From the IMG/VR virus record IMGVR_UViG_3300020467_000076, positions 1-20,384 of that record: a DNA stretch of 20,384 nucleotides; one strand, 5' to 3'. The notes below the pieces were generated by a model. That model had not been told where the DNA came from, did no database searches, and saw only the letters and a program-made list of their open reading frames with translations. How positions within the stretch are numbered: the first letter of the stretch is position 1; each line of letters begins with the position of its first letter. Positions 9,631 to 18,875 of the stretch are shown here, in pieces. Both the position numbers and the translations under genes were made by a program. The stretch comes from a virus.

Positions 9631-11202
9631 ATGTCGGCAATTGTTACTGATCAATTTAGAATTCTGAATGCGAATAACTTTGTAGAATCAGTAGAGTCTG
9701 ATGACAATTCTTATTACGTTTTCATTGGATTATCAAATCCAACAACAGTTGGATTTGGAAGAGATACAAACTGGAATACAAATACACCAGATCCTGTAGA
9801 TAATTTTTCTAGGCATGCTCATGTTGGCGACACCATGATGTATGGTAAGAAAATTTCTTCTGCTAATATTAGAAGGATTATCAGAAGAATTGACTGGACT
9901 GCTGGAAATCGGTATGAAATTTATAGAGATGATTATAGTGTAAGTAATCCAAGTCCTATAAAAGAATCGAGTCGATTATATGGTGCAAATTATTATGTAA
10001 TGAACTCAGATTTCAAAGTTTATCTTTGCATTTCTAATGGATCAACTGGTGAAAATCCAAAAGGTAATATTTCTCAAGATGAACCAACATTTACTGATTT
10101 AGAACCTTCTAGAGCTGGTACTAGCGGAGATGGTTATATTTGGAAATATATGTATACAGTATCTCCATCAGATATACTTAAATTTGATTCTACAGAGTAT
10201 ATTACTGTTCCTAATGGTTGGGCAACTAGTACAGATGCTCAAATTAGAAGTATACGAGAAAATGGTGATTCCATTGTAAATAATAATCAAATTAAGCATG
10301 TATATATTGATAAGGCAGGTGGTAAATATGCTGATGGATTAGGACAAGAGGTTAAAATTATTGGTGATGGTGAAGGTGGAAAGGCAAGAGTTGATATTGT
10401 CTCTGGTATAGTTAAGGATGTTACTGTAAGTTCTGGTGGTAAAGGTTATAGTTATGGTGTTGTGGATTTAGGTGCTTTACAGGATACCCAACATCCATCA
10501 AACCAACGGGCAAAATTAGTTCCTATAATTCCACCATCTCTTGGGCATGGTTACGATATCTACACTGAATTGGGAACAGATAAGGTATTGATATATGCTA
10601 GATTTGATGATTCTACAAAAGACTTTCCAACAGATACAAAGTTTGCACAAGTAGGTATTGTAAAGAATCCAACTGAAGTTGGAACTGCCAATACTTTTAC
10701 TGGAACGACTTTTTCATCTTTACATGCTTTTAAATTTAAAACTGTTAATGGTACTCCAACCATTGGTGAAGAAATAACACAGGATATTTCCGATTCTAAT
10801 GGTGATCCTCAAAAAGCCCGTGCTTATGTTGCTTCATATGATAAAGAAACTCAAGTTATGAAGTATTTTAGAGATAGATCTCTAAATTATACCACTACAA
10901 ATGATCAGACTGATTATGCTGGTATTTCAACTAGTGGTCAGATATATTCATTTGAATCTACTGCTAATGCTGTTAAGGGAACAAGTTCTACTTTTTCAGG
11001 AACTATTGATACAGGGTTTACTGGAATTAGTACAAATCCATCTGGAACAAAGTTGATTAATTTAGAAACCACCTTCAATGAGGGGCTATCTAAACCTGAG
11101 ATAAATAAAGGATCGGGGGAAATTGTTTATCTTGATAATAGACCTTCGATTGCTCGAAATACTCGACAAAAAGAAGACGTTAAAATCATCCTGGAATTCT
11201 AA
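9631..11202 (+). CDS. 8: Baseplate wedge subunit gp8 (enlarged, marine T4-like form)
   Basis: This 523-residue protein matches T4 gp8 (334 aa) at several points. The N-terminal IVTDQFRILNANNFVESV parallels T4 IVTSKFRTEKMLNFYNSI. GDGYIWKYMYTVSPS...TEYITVP at about residues 166-193 parallels GDGYVWEYLFEIPPD...NEYIVVP. FPTDTKFAQVGIVKNP at about 332-347 parallels LPGNKGFRQISIITNP, and the terminal GSGEIVYLDNRPSI (494-507) parallels SGEMIYMENRPPI. gp8 is a dimeric component of the T4 baseplate wedge that joins the gp7/gp10 assembly. The extra ~190 residues come as two blocks: a GG.GY beta-type module at about 226-280, and a stretch from about 360 to 480. The ATG at 9631 is the first start after the late promoter, and the conserved N-terminus follows it directly. 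No strong Shine-Dalgarno is seen, only A-rich leader. The next gene starts 6 nt after the stop. Confidence 0.93.
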   Translation: MSAIVTDQFRILNANNFVESVESDDNSYYVFIGLSNPTTVGFGRDTNWNTNTPDPVDNFSRHAHVGDTMMYGKKISSANIRRIIRRIDWTAGNRYEIYRDDYSVSNPSPIKESSRLYGANYYVMNSDFKVYLCISNGSTGENPKGNISQDEPTFTDLEPSRAGTSGDGYIWKYMYTVSPSDILKFDSTEYITVPNGWATSTDAQIRSIRENGDSIVNNNQIKHVYIDKAGGKYADGLGQEVKIIGDGEGGKARVDIVSGIVKDVTVSSGGKGYSYGVVDLGALQDTQHPSNQRAKLVPIIPPSLGHGYDIYTELGTDKVLIYARFDDSTKDFPTDTKFAQVGIVKNPTEVGTANTFTGTTFSSLHAFKFKTVNGTPTIGEEITQDISDSNGDPQKARAYVASYDKETQVMKYFRDRSLNYTTTNDQTDYAGISTSGQIYSFESTANAVKGTSSTFSGTIDTGFTGISTNPSGTKLINLETTFNEGLSKPEINKGSGEIVYLDNRPSIARNTRQKEDVKIILEF

Positions 11203-11208
11203 AGAAAA

Positions 11209-14200
11209 ATGCCACAAAAGACTAACTTAAATATAAGTCCTTATTATGATGATTTTGATAAGGCAGATAACTTTTATAAGGTACTGTTTAAACCTGGATA
11301 TCCAGTTCAAGCAAGAGAATTAACAGGTTTGCAATCAATATTGCAAAACCAATTAGAATCGTTTGGAAGTCATATTTTTAAAGAAGGTTCAATGGTTATT
11401 CCTGGTGGAGTAACTTACGATAGTACATATTTTGCTGTAAAAGTAAATCCCGATCATTTGGGTATTGATGTTACAGTATATCTTGATGCAATAATTAATA
11501 ATAATGATGGTAAGGGAACTTTAGTCCGTGGACAAAATTCTCAAATATTAGGAACTATCAAAAATTATATTCTTCCACCATCTGAAGGTGTTGATGATAT
11601 TACTCTATTTGTTAAATATAAATCTTCTGGGGATAATAAGGAAAGTCAAGCATTTCCAAATCAAGAAATATTAACACTTGAAGAAAATATTACTTATGGT
11701 AATACTACATTAAATTCTGGAGAATCTGTCTTAACATTGGTATCTGAAGATGCAACTGCTGTTGGATCTGCTGTTGGTGTTGATCAAGGTGTGTATTTTA
11801 TTAGAGGTACATTTGTAGATGTAAGTAAGTCTCTTGTAGTTCTTGAACCATATAATAATACACCATCATATAGAGTTGGATTTGAAGTATTAGAGCAAGT
11901 TATTAATGCTAATGATGAACCTTCTTTAAACGATAATGCTAAAGGATTTACTAATTTTGCTGCACCAGGTGCAGATAGATTTAGAATATCGGTCAAATTA
12001 ACTAAAAAGGCACTATTAGATTATAACGATACCAATTTTGTAGAGCTATTAAGAGTACGAAATGGTGAAATAAAGAAATTAGAGAATAAGTCTGTATATT
12101 CAGAGATTAAAAAATATTTTGCTAAAAGAACATATGATGAATCTGGCAACTATGCAGTAAATCCATTTAGAGTAAACATTCAAAATTCATTGAATGATGA
12201 GATTGGTTCTGATGGATTATATGTAGAAGGTCAAAAGACTGATGAAGGTAATGATCCTTCAGAAGATACAATGTGTGTTAAGTTGTCACCAGGCACAGCA
12301 TATGTTAGAGGATTTGATGTAAATCTACCAGGAACAACTGTTTTAGATGTAGATAAACCAAGAGATACTAAGAGTATTAAAAATTCACCTATCCCATTTG
12401 CAATGGGTAGTTTATTGAGAGTAAATAATGCTCAAGGATCTCCTTACATTAATATTGGTTCTGCTGAGAGTGGTGGTGCTAATGTTATTCATTTTTATAG
12501 TAGAAGAATAAGAGCAATTGAAGCAAAAAGTCAAACTACTGATGAATTAGGTGCAAAAGTTGGTGAGGCTCGTGTTTATTGGTATGGTCTTACTGATGAT
12601 TCTTACAATGGTGCAGCAACTCAGTGGGATTTATATTTGTATGATATACAAACTTATACTTATCTTGAAATAAGTAATCCAGGTACAATTACTAATATTG
12701 CACCAGTATCATCATATATTCGTGGTTTAAGTAGTGGTGCTACTGGATATGTATCTGGAACAAATGCAAATGAGTTAGTTTTATCTCAAACATCTGGAAC
12801 CTTTATTCAAGGAGAACAGTTAAAGTTTAATGGACAAGATATAGCCTCTAATTCTTCAGTAATTAAAGTTACATCTTATACTACTGATGACATTAAATCT
12901 GTATATCAAGATGCTAAGACACTTTCAAGTAATAAACTATTAACCCCATTTGCTGCTGATTCTGTTCTATATGATAGAATTTTACCAAATTTCTCCGCCT
13001 TTGACAATTTAGTAATTGTTGGAGATTCTACTGGAGATACTGGAACTGGAACTGTATCTAAAAGAAGATTTTCTGGTCAAGTTGGATTAAAAACTGATTC
13101 TATTGTTGGATATTCAACAAATACTGATGGTGTTCAATTTGAAACCTTTAATAGAGTACATTCAATTCAACCTGATGGTGATTGGATATCACTTAGACCA
13201 GTTGGTATTGTAACAGGAATAATGAATGGTGAAATTGTTTCTGGAGTAACAACTTCAGGAATATTCCGTATTAAATCACCTAAAATTCTCAAGTTCAATA
13301 ATTCTGGATTATATGCTAAATTACCTAAGAGAAATGTTTCTGCAGTAGATTTATCGAACTCAACATTATCAATATCTCGTCAGATAACAGGAAAAGCAAC
13401 ATCTGCTAGTGGTAGTATAACTTTAACAACTCAAGATGCTTTAGATGGATCTTCAGATAATGGTGCAATTGGTATTACTAGTGCTTTCTTTGAGACATTT
13501 GATCAAGAAAGATATTCTGTTGTTTATGATATTGATGGAGTACCAGAAAAATTAAGTTCAGATAAAGTTACTATTACTAATGATGGTAATGATTTAGTAT
13601 TTATAGGTCTTTCTAGAAATAGTGCAAATGTAACTATTAACACAACATTAAAGAAAATAGGTCTTAAAAGTAAGTCTAAAGATTATATTAGAAGTAATAA
13701 AGTAGAAATAACAAGAACTGTAGGTGTGTCAACTAATGCACAACTAACTCAAAGTAAATTCTATGGTCTAAGAGTTGAAGATAAGGAAATATCATTAAAT
13801 GTTCCTGATGTAGTAAAGATTCTTGCAGTATTTGAATCTAAAGATACAAATACTCCTAGTTTAGATAGATTGACATTTGTACAAGGTTTAGCATTAGATA
13901 CAAATTCTATAATTGGTGAAAAAATTGTTGGTAATAAGAGTAGAGCAATAGGTCAAATTGTTAATAGACCTTCTACTAATGAAATTGATTTTGTATATCT
14001 TAATGGAAATACATTCTCACCTGGTGAGACAGTTAACTTTAAAGAGTCCAATATAGAGACAAATATTCAAAAAGTAGTTCCTGGAAACTATGTGAATAGA
14101 ACATCTAATTATAGATTGGATAAGGGACATAAGAAACAGTATTCTGATTATTCTAAGATAGTTAGAAAGGCAAATGCAGGTTCTCCTTCTAAGAGATTGC

Positions 14201-17200
14201 TTATTATATTTGATAAGTATCAAGTTCAGAGTGGAAATAATGGTGATTTATTCACTATAAATTCATATACTAAGGATAGGTACACGAATGATATTCCAAG
14301 TATAGGAAGAACTAGAGCAAGTGATATTCTTGATTTTAGACCAAGAGTAAATGAATTTGATCCATCAACAACTAATGCATCTCCATTTGCGTTTTCATCA
14401 AGAAGTTTTGAAACAACAACTAGATATGTTGTTGCTCCAGATGAATCATCAATTGTTGGGTATACTTATTATCTACCGAGGATTGATAAACTAGTAATTA
14501 ATAAATTTGAACAAGTAAAACTTATTAAGGGAATCTCTGCTGAAGATCCAGCACCACCTACTGAGGTTGGTGATTCTATGGAAGTTGCTGAAATCACACT
14601 TCCTCCATATCTTTATGATCCTATAACTGGTCCTAATATCAAGTTATATGATAATAGAAGATTTACCATGAGAGATATTGGTAAAATTGAGAAAAGAGTT
14701 TCTAATTTAGAAATAATGACTTCTCTTACTGCTCTTGAATTGGACACTAAATCATTATCAGTAACTGATGCTGATGGATTAGATAGATTTAAGACTGGAT
14801 TTGTTGTAAATGATTTCAAAAATAGAGATTTTATTAACACCAATCGTGAGCAAGGATCTAGATGCGAGATTGATGTTGTTAATAAAGAATTAATCAGTGC
14901 TGTTGATTTCTGGTCACTTCCTGCTGAATTGGCATTTGATCCTTCTATAGATCAAAATGTCGTAGATATTTCATCTAATTTAAAACTTTTAGATCCTAAT
15001 TGTAAGAAAACTGGAGATATATTAACATTAGATTTTGAGGAAGTTAGGTGGATTGAACAACCACAAGCATCTCAAGTTGAGAATATTAACCCATTTGAGG
15101 TTATAGTATATGTTGGTGGTATTATTCTTGATCCACCATCAGATAATTGGACTAGAACAATATATGTTGAGGGAACTCATAGAACAGAATCTACAGGTGC
15201 AACTTGGGCTGAACATCAAAATATTGTTTCTGATACGAGCCAATCAAATACTGATGTAACAGTAACTGAAACTGAAATCGAGGCTGATCAGGATGAGTTT
15301 GAAGGTAATCATAGAGATATTACTACAACTAGAACAACAACTACAACAAGAACTGTAGAAACTTCATTTACTAATACATTAGAGAATGCAGGTAGAGAGT
15401 TTGATTATGTTGAAAGTATTAAGATTAGTGGTGCAACTGATCCATTTATGCGTAGTAGAAACGTTGCATTCAATGCAAATGGATTAAAACCAAGCACAAG
15501 GCATTATGCATATCTTGATAGTGCTGCTCCTGATATAACACCTAAAGTAACTGAAATTCAAATGAGTTCTGGTTCTTTCCAGAATTATGAACATGTTGAT
15601 GTATATGATGGTAGTAAATTGGTTGCTACTGTTATAGCAGTCCCACCAAATCATAAGTATGGTGATACTAACGTTATTAGACTTCCTATTGTAGGTCCTT
15701 TTGATAGCAGTCCATATACTATGCCAGGTAATGATGGATCAGCCATCGTTGGTAATACTATGCAAAATGAGCAGCAAATTAGAGCATCATTAACTTCTAG
15801 TGGTGTAAGTGTTGTTGGTGGAACCACTGAAAAATATATGGTAGATATATTTGATAGTTCAAGACCAGCACCATCTGATTCATACTCTGCTACATCTAAA
15901 ATATTTAATTGTGATGTAAATGAACTTGCAAATAGACCTAGTCAAGGTGGTTATATATCCGAAGGATTTACACTTATAGGAAATACCAGTGGTGCATCAG
16001 CAATAGTAACGAATGCAGGATTATTCTCTGATAATTGGGGAGATTGTTTAGGTGCAATATATTTCAGAAATGCAAATCTAATACCAAAACCATCACCTTT
16101 GTTTAGAACAGGAACAAAGACTTTTAAATTAACTGCTGCTTCTGTAGGAACAACAGTACTTCCAGGTAGTACTGCATTAGCTAGTGATGCTTCTACAAGT
16201 TATCATGCTACTGGAACTATCCTAACTCAAGTAACAAATACTGTCGGTGTTAGGAATCCACCTGCACCTGCACAGAGACCAAATGAAATTAATACTACTG
16301 TTAGTGTTAATGAAGAATCTTCAACACGAAGAATAAGGGCTCCTTATAGAGATCCTTTAGCACAATCATTTACTGTTGATGAATCTGGTGCATTCTTAAC
16401 TTCATTTGATGTTTACTTTGCTAAGAAAGATCCAAATGCTAAGGTATTTGTAGAACTTAGGACTGTAGAATTAGGAACACCAACAGGTTGGCTTGTTCAA
16501 GATTATGCTCAAGTGGCAATTAATCCGAATAATATACAGACTTCAGATGATGCTTCTATTCCTACTAGGATTAAATTCCCATCACCAATTTATTTGGAAG
16601 CACAAAAAGAATATGCCTTAGTATTCTTATCACCAGGATCTGATCAATATGAAATGTGGTGTGCAACAATGGGTCAAAAGACTGTTAAAACATCCAATTT
16701 ACCTGATGTTGAAAGTGTTGTTGTTACTAAGCAATATATTGGTGGTAGTCTCTTTAAATCTCAAAATGGTAGTATATGGACTCCAAGTCAGTATCAAGAT
16801 TTAACATTTACTCTTTATAAAGCAGAATTTGTTCCTTCTGGTACAGTTACATTCTATAATACTCCAGTTGAGGCAGGTAACGAAAATACTCAGATATTAT
16901 CAGATAATCCTATTAGAACACTTCCAAGAAAATTAAAACTTGAATTAAATTGGCCAGGTGCATCATATACTGCAGGTCAAGAAGTTTTTGTTGGAGTTGG
17001 AAGAAAGATTAGTACTGGTGCTGTTGGTGATAGAGAAGATGATAGTATTACAGGTATTGTTGAAAAAGTATCTGCTCCTATTGCACTTGGTGTTGATGCG
17101 GTTACTCTCGTTACTGGTGGATCAGGGTATGTATTTAGTAATTTAAATGGAGTCAAGTTAAAGACATTAACTGGTGGTGGTAGTGGTATTACTGCAACAA

Positions 17201-18840
17201 TAACATTAACTAATGGAGTAATTACTGATATTGATGCTTCTTCTGGTAATGCTGGTACAGGATACTCTGTTGGTGATGTTCTTACTATAGATGAAACTGA
17301 TAGTAAGTATACATCTGGTATTGGTGCAAAATTCACTGTCGATGCTGTAGTAGCAAAACCAGACACTCTATATCTAACAGATGTTCAAGGTGAGAATTTC
17401 ATTACTAGTGAAACTATAGTACATTATGGAAATTCAAATAATGATACTAGAACCGTTCTTACTGGTGTAACTGTAGCATCAGATTCAGTTCCTACAAGTG
17501 ATATTAATACTGGTAATGTTATAGAAGTGGTTCAACCTAATCATGCACATCACGGTGGAAACAATATTGTTAGTATTAAAGGTATAGAACCAGACACAAT
17601 ATCTACAGTAACAAAATCAGACCTATCAAAAGATGCAACACTAGTATCAGTTGCAAGTACATCATCATTTGCCAGATTTGCTGGAGTTACTACTGATAGA
17701 GGAGAAGCTTTATTAGGATCTGAAATTGTTAATTATGTTATTGGAGAAGGTCAACTTAATATTACTAGGGGAATTGAAGGTTCTTCTGCAGTTGAGCATC
17801 CAGAAGATACTAAGATTCAACCATATGAAATAAATGGATTCCCATTAGCAGGTATTAATACTACATTTAATTTACCTACAAATACAACTCTAAAATCTTC
17901 ATCTAATATAGACAATTATTACTTAGAAATTGATAGAGGAACAAGTGATAGAGTTAGTGGTAAGAATATGTTATGTTTCACTGATGAGAAAGCAATAGGT
18001 GGATTAACTGTAGATATTTCTCAAAATCATCAGTTTAGTACATTATCACCACAATTTAATATTGTTACACCTGGAAAAGGAACTCGTGTAAATACTTCTG
18101 TCAGAACAGTAAGTGGAACAAGTGCTGATGGAAATGAAGTATCATTTATTGATCAGGGATTTGAACCAACTACTTTGAATGAAACGACATTCTTCCCAAC
18201 ACCTAGATTAGTTGCATCTAAAGTTAATGAGATTCAAAGATTGGAAACTTTACCTAAGAATAAATCCTTAACTTTGAAAGTTGATATGACTTCAACAGAT
18301 AAGAATTTATCTCCAATATTGGATATTAAAAATGCAACCTTTATTTTAGGTAGAAATAAGATTAATAATCCAGTTGGACAAGATGGATATGCATCTGATA
18401 TTGGAACTACAGAATTAAGTGGTGATCGTCATGGATCAATCTTTGTTTCAAATAGGGTTAATCTTAAGCAACCTGCAACTTCAATAAAAGTTTTAGTTGC
18501 TGCTAATCGACAACCAGAAGCAGATTTCAGAGCATATTATAGATTGTTTACTGCAGATTCAACTGAAGTTAATCAAGGATATAGAGCATTCCCTGGTTAT
18601 AAGAATCTGATTGATACTGATGGTGATGGTTTTGGTGATGAAATTATTGATGTTAATTTAAATGATGGTAGACCAGATGCCTATGTTCAACCAAATGGTT
18701 TAAATGATTTCTCAGAATATCAATTTACTATAAATGATTTGGAGCAATTTAGTGGATTTACTATCAAGATAGTAATGGCATCCACGAACGAATGTGTTCC
18801 TGTTAGATTAAAAGACTTTAGAGCAATTGCCTTAGCGTAA
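11209..18840 (+). CDS. DUF4815-type giant baseplate/tail structural protein
   Basis: This 2543-residue protein starts 6 nt after gp8. Its N-terminus (LNISPYYDDFDKADNFYKVL, then PGYPVQARELTGLQSILQNQ to about residue 53) is the pattern I know as DUF4815, found in tail proteins of many myoviruses. Later landmarks are: a short coiled-coil-like RDIGKIEKRVSNLE (about 1155-1168); a Thr/Arg-rich stretch (about 1371-1388); FMRSRNVAFNANGLKPSTR (from 1413); DPLAQSFTVDESGAFLTS (from 1715); a GG.GY module (about 1962-2047); NHAHHGG (2111-2117); an RGIEGSSAVEH module (from 2187); and a calcium-loop-like DTDGDGFGDE (2469-2478) near the C-terminus. These blocks are conserved in large structural proteins of T4-like cyanophages. 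It takes the place of T4 genes 9-12, so a peripheral baseplate or fibre role is inferred. It shares one base with the next gene (TAATG). Confidence 0.88.
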   Translation: MPQKTNLNISPYYDDFDKADNFYKVLFKPGYPVQARELTGLQSILQNQLESFGSHIFKEGSMVIPGGVTYDSTYFAVKVNPDHLGIDVTVYLDAIINNNDGKGTLVRGQNSQILGTIKNYILPPSEGVDDITLFVKYKSSGDNKESQAFPNQEILTLEENITYGNTTLNSGESVLTLVSEDATAVGSAVGVDQGVYFIRGTFVDVSKSLVVLEPYNNTPSYRVGFEVLEQVINANDEPSLNDNAKGFTNFAAPGADRFRISVKLTKKALLDYNDTNFVELLRVRNGEIKKLENKSVYSEIKKYFAKRTYDESGNYAVNPFRVNIQNSLNDEIGSDGLYVEGQKTDEGNDPSEDTMCVKLSPGTAYVRGFDVNLPGTTVLDVDKPRDTKSIKNSPIPFAMGSLLRVNNAQGSPYINIGSAESGGANVIHFYSRRIRAIEAKSQTTDELGAKVGEARVYWYGLTDDSYNGAATQWDLYLYDIQTYTYLEISNPGTITNIAPVSSYIRGLSSGATGYVSGTNANELVLSQTSGTFIQGEQLKFNGQDIASNSSVIKVTSYTTDDIKSVYQDAKTLSSNKLLTPFAADSVLYDRILPNFSAFDNLVIVGDSTGDTGTGTVSKRRFSGQVGLKTDSIVGYSTNTDGVQFETFNRVHSIQPDGDWISLRPVGIVTGIMNGEIVSGVTTSGIFRIKSPKILKFNNSGLYAKLPKRNVSAVDLSNSTLSISRQITGKATSASGSITLTTQDALDGSSDNGAIGITSAFFETFDQERYSVVYDIDGVPEKLSSDKVTITNDGNDLVFIGLSRNSANVTINTTLKKIGLKSKSKDYIRSNKVEITRTVGVSTNAQLTQSKFYGLRVEDKEISLNVPDVVKILAVFESKDTNTPSLDRLTFVQGLALDTNSIIGEKIVGNKSRAIGQIVNRPSTNEIDFVYLNGNTFSPGETVNFKESNIETNIQKVVPGNYVNRTSNYRLDKGHKKQYSDYSKIVRKANAGSPSKRLLIIFDKYQVQSGNNGDLFTINSYTKDRYTNDIPSIGRTRASDILDFRPRVNEFDPSTTNASPFAFSSRSFETTTRYVVAPDESSIVGYTYYLPRIDKLVINKFEQVKLIKGISAEDPAPPTEVGDSMEVAEITLPPYLYDPITGPNIKLYDNRRFTMRDIGKIEKRVSNLEIMTSLTALELDTKSLSVTDADGLDRFKTGFVVNDFKNRDFINTNREQGSRCEIDVVNKELISAVDFWSLPAELAFDPSIDQNVVDISSNLKLLDPNCKKTGDILTLDFEEVRWIEQPQASQVENINPFEVIVYVGGIILDPPSDNWTRTIYVEGTHRTESTGATWAEHQNIVSDTSQSNTDVTVTETEIEADQDEFEGNHRDITTTRTTTTTRTVETSFTNTLENAGREFDYVESIKISGATDPFMRSRNVAFNANGLKPSTRHYAYLDSAAPDITPKVTEIQMSSGSFQNYEHVDVYDGSKLVATVIAVPPNHKYGDTNVIRLPIVGPFDSSPYTMPGNDGSAIVGNTMQNEQQIRASLTSSGVSVVGGTTEKYMVDIFDSSRPAPSDSYSATSKIFNCDVNELANRPSQGGYISEGFTLIGNTSGASAIVTNAGLFSDNWGDCLGAIYFRNANLIPKPSPLFRTGTKTFKLTAASVGTTVLPGSTALASDASTSYHATGTILTQVTNTVGVRNPPAPAQRPNEINTTVSVNEESSTRRIRAPYRDPLAQSFTVDESGAFLTSFDVYFAKKDPNAKVFVELRTVELGTPTGWLVQDYAQVAINPNNIQTSDDASIPTRIKFPSPIYLEAQKEYALVFLSPGSDQYEMWCATMGQKTVKTSNLPDVESVVVTKQYIGGSLFKSQNGSIWTPSQYQDLTFTLYKAEFVPSGTVTFYNTPVEAGNENTQILSDNPIRTLPRKLKLELNWPGASYTAGQEVFVGVGRKISTGAVGDREDDSITGIVEKVSAPIALGVDAVTLVTGGSGYVFSNLNGVKLKTLTGGGSGITATITLTNGVITDIDASSGNAGTGYSVGDVLTIDETDSKYTSGIGAKFTVDAVVAKPDTLYLTDVQGENFITSETIVHYGNSNNDTRTVLTGVTVASDSVPTSDINTGNVIEVVQPNHAHHGGNNIVSIKGIEPDTISTVTKSDLSKDATLVSVASTSSFARFAGVTTDRGEALLGSEIVNYVIGEGQLNITRGIEGSSAVEHPEDTKIQPYEINGFPLAGINTTFNLPTNTTLKSSSNIDNYYLEIDRGTSDRVSGKNMLCFTDEKAIGGLTVDISQNHQFSTLSPQFNIVTPGKGTRVNTSVRTVSGTSADGNEVSFIDQGFEPTTLNETTFFPTPRLVASKVNEIQRLETLPKNKSLTLKVDMTSTDKNLSPILDIKNATFILGRNKINNPVGQDGYASDIGTTELSGDRHGSIFVSNRVNLKQPATSIKVLVAANRQPEADFRAYYRLFTADSTEVNQGYRAFPGYKNLIDTDGDGFGDEIIDVNLNDGRPDAYVQPNGLNDFSEYQFTINDLEQFSGFTIKIVMASTNECVPVRLKDFRAIALA

Positions 18841-18875
18841 TGATAACTTTTCAAGAATTTTTAATATTATGTGAG
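18840..18875 (+). other. Predicted capsid-targeting/propeptide segment 1 (MITFQEFLILCE)
   Basis: These twelve codons resemble the T4 internal-protein targeting peptide, sharing M.T(Y/F)QEF, and end in L-C-E, a plausible gp21-type prohead protease site. Cleavage would leave a mature protein starting GGLSRS. The similarity is seen directly; targeting and cleavage are inferred from T4. Confidence 0.5.

Noticed and set aside
11100-11107. GATAAATA about 100 nt before the DUF4815 gene as a late promoter
   Set aside because: It lies inside the conserved end of gp8 (codons for E-I-N-K). The 7-base core is expected several times by chance in this composition, and the first base is not T.
15325-15360. 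Short ACA/ACT-rich DNA as a CRISPR-like or satellite repeat
   Set aside because: It is simple Thr/Arg codon reiteration within one protein, with no spacer pattern.
16958-17146. + strand alternative-frame open frames (also 1697-1900)
   Set aside because: They overlap conserved in-frame coding sequence of the large genes and give Leu/Val-rich low-complexity products without recognisable features.
18729-18736. TATAAATG about 105 nt before the small-gene cassette as its own late promoter
   Set aside because: One mismatch to the core, and it is inside a coding region. Similar one-mismatch sites (for example TATAAATC near 11588 and TATAAATT near 14256) occur at unremarkable places.
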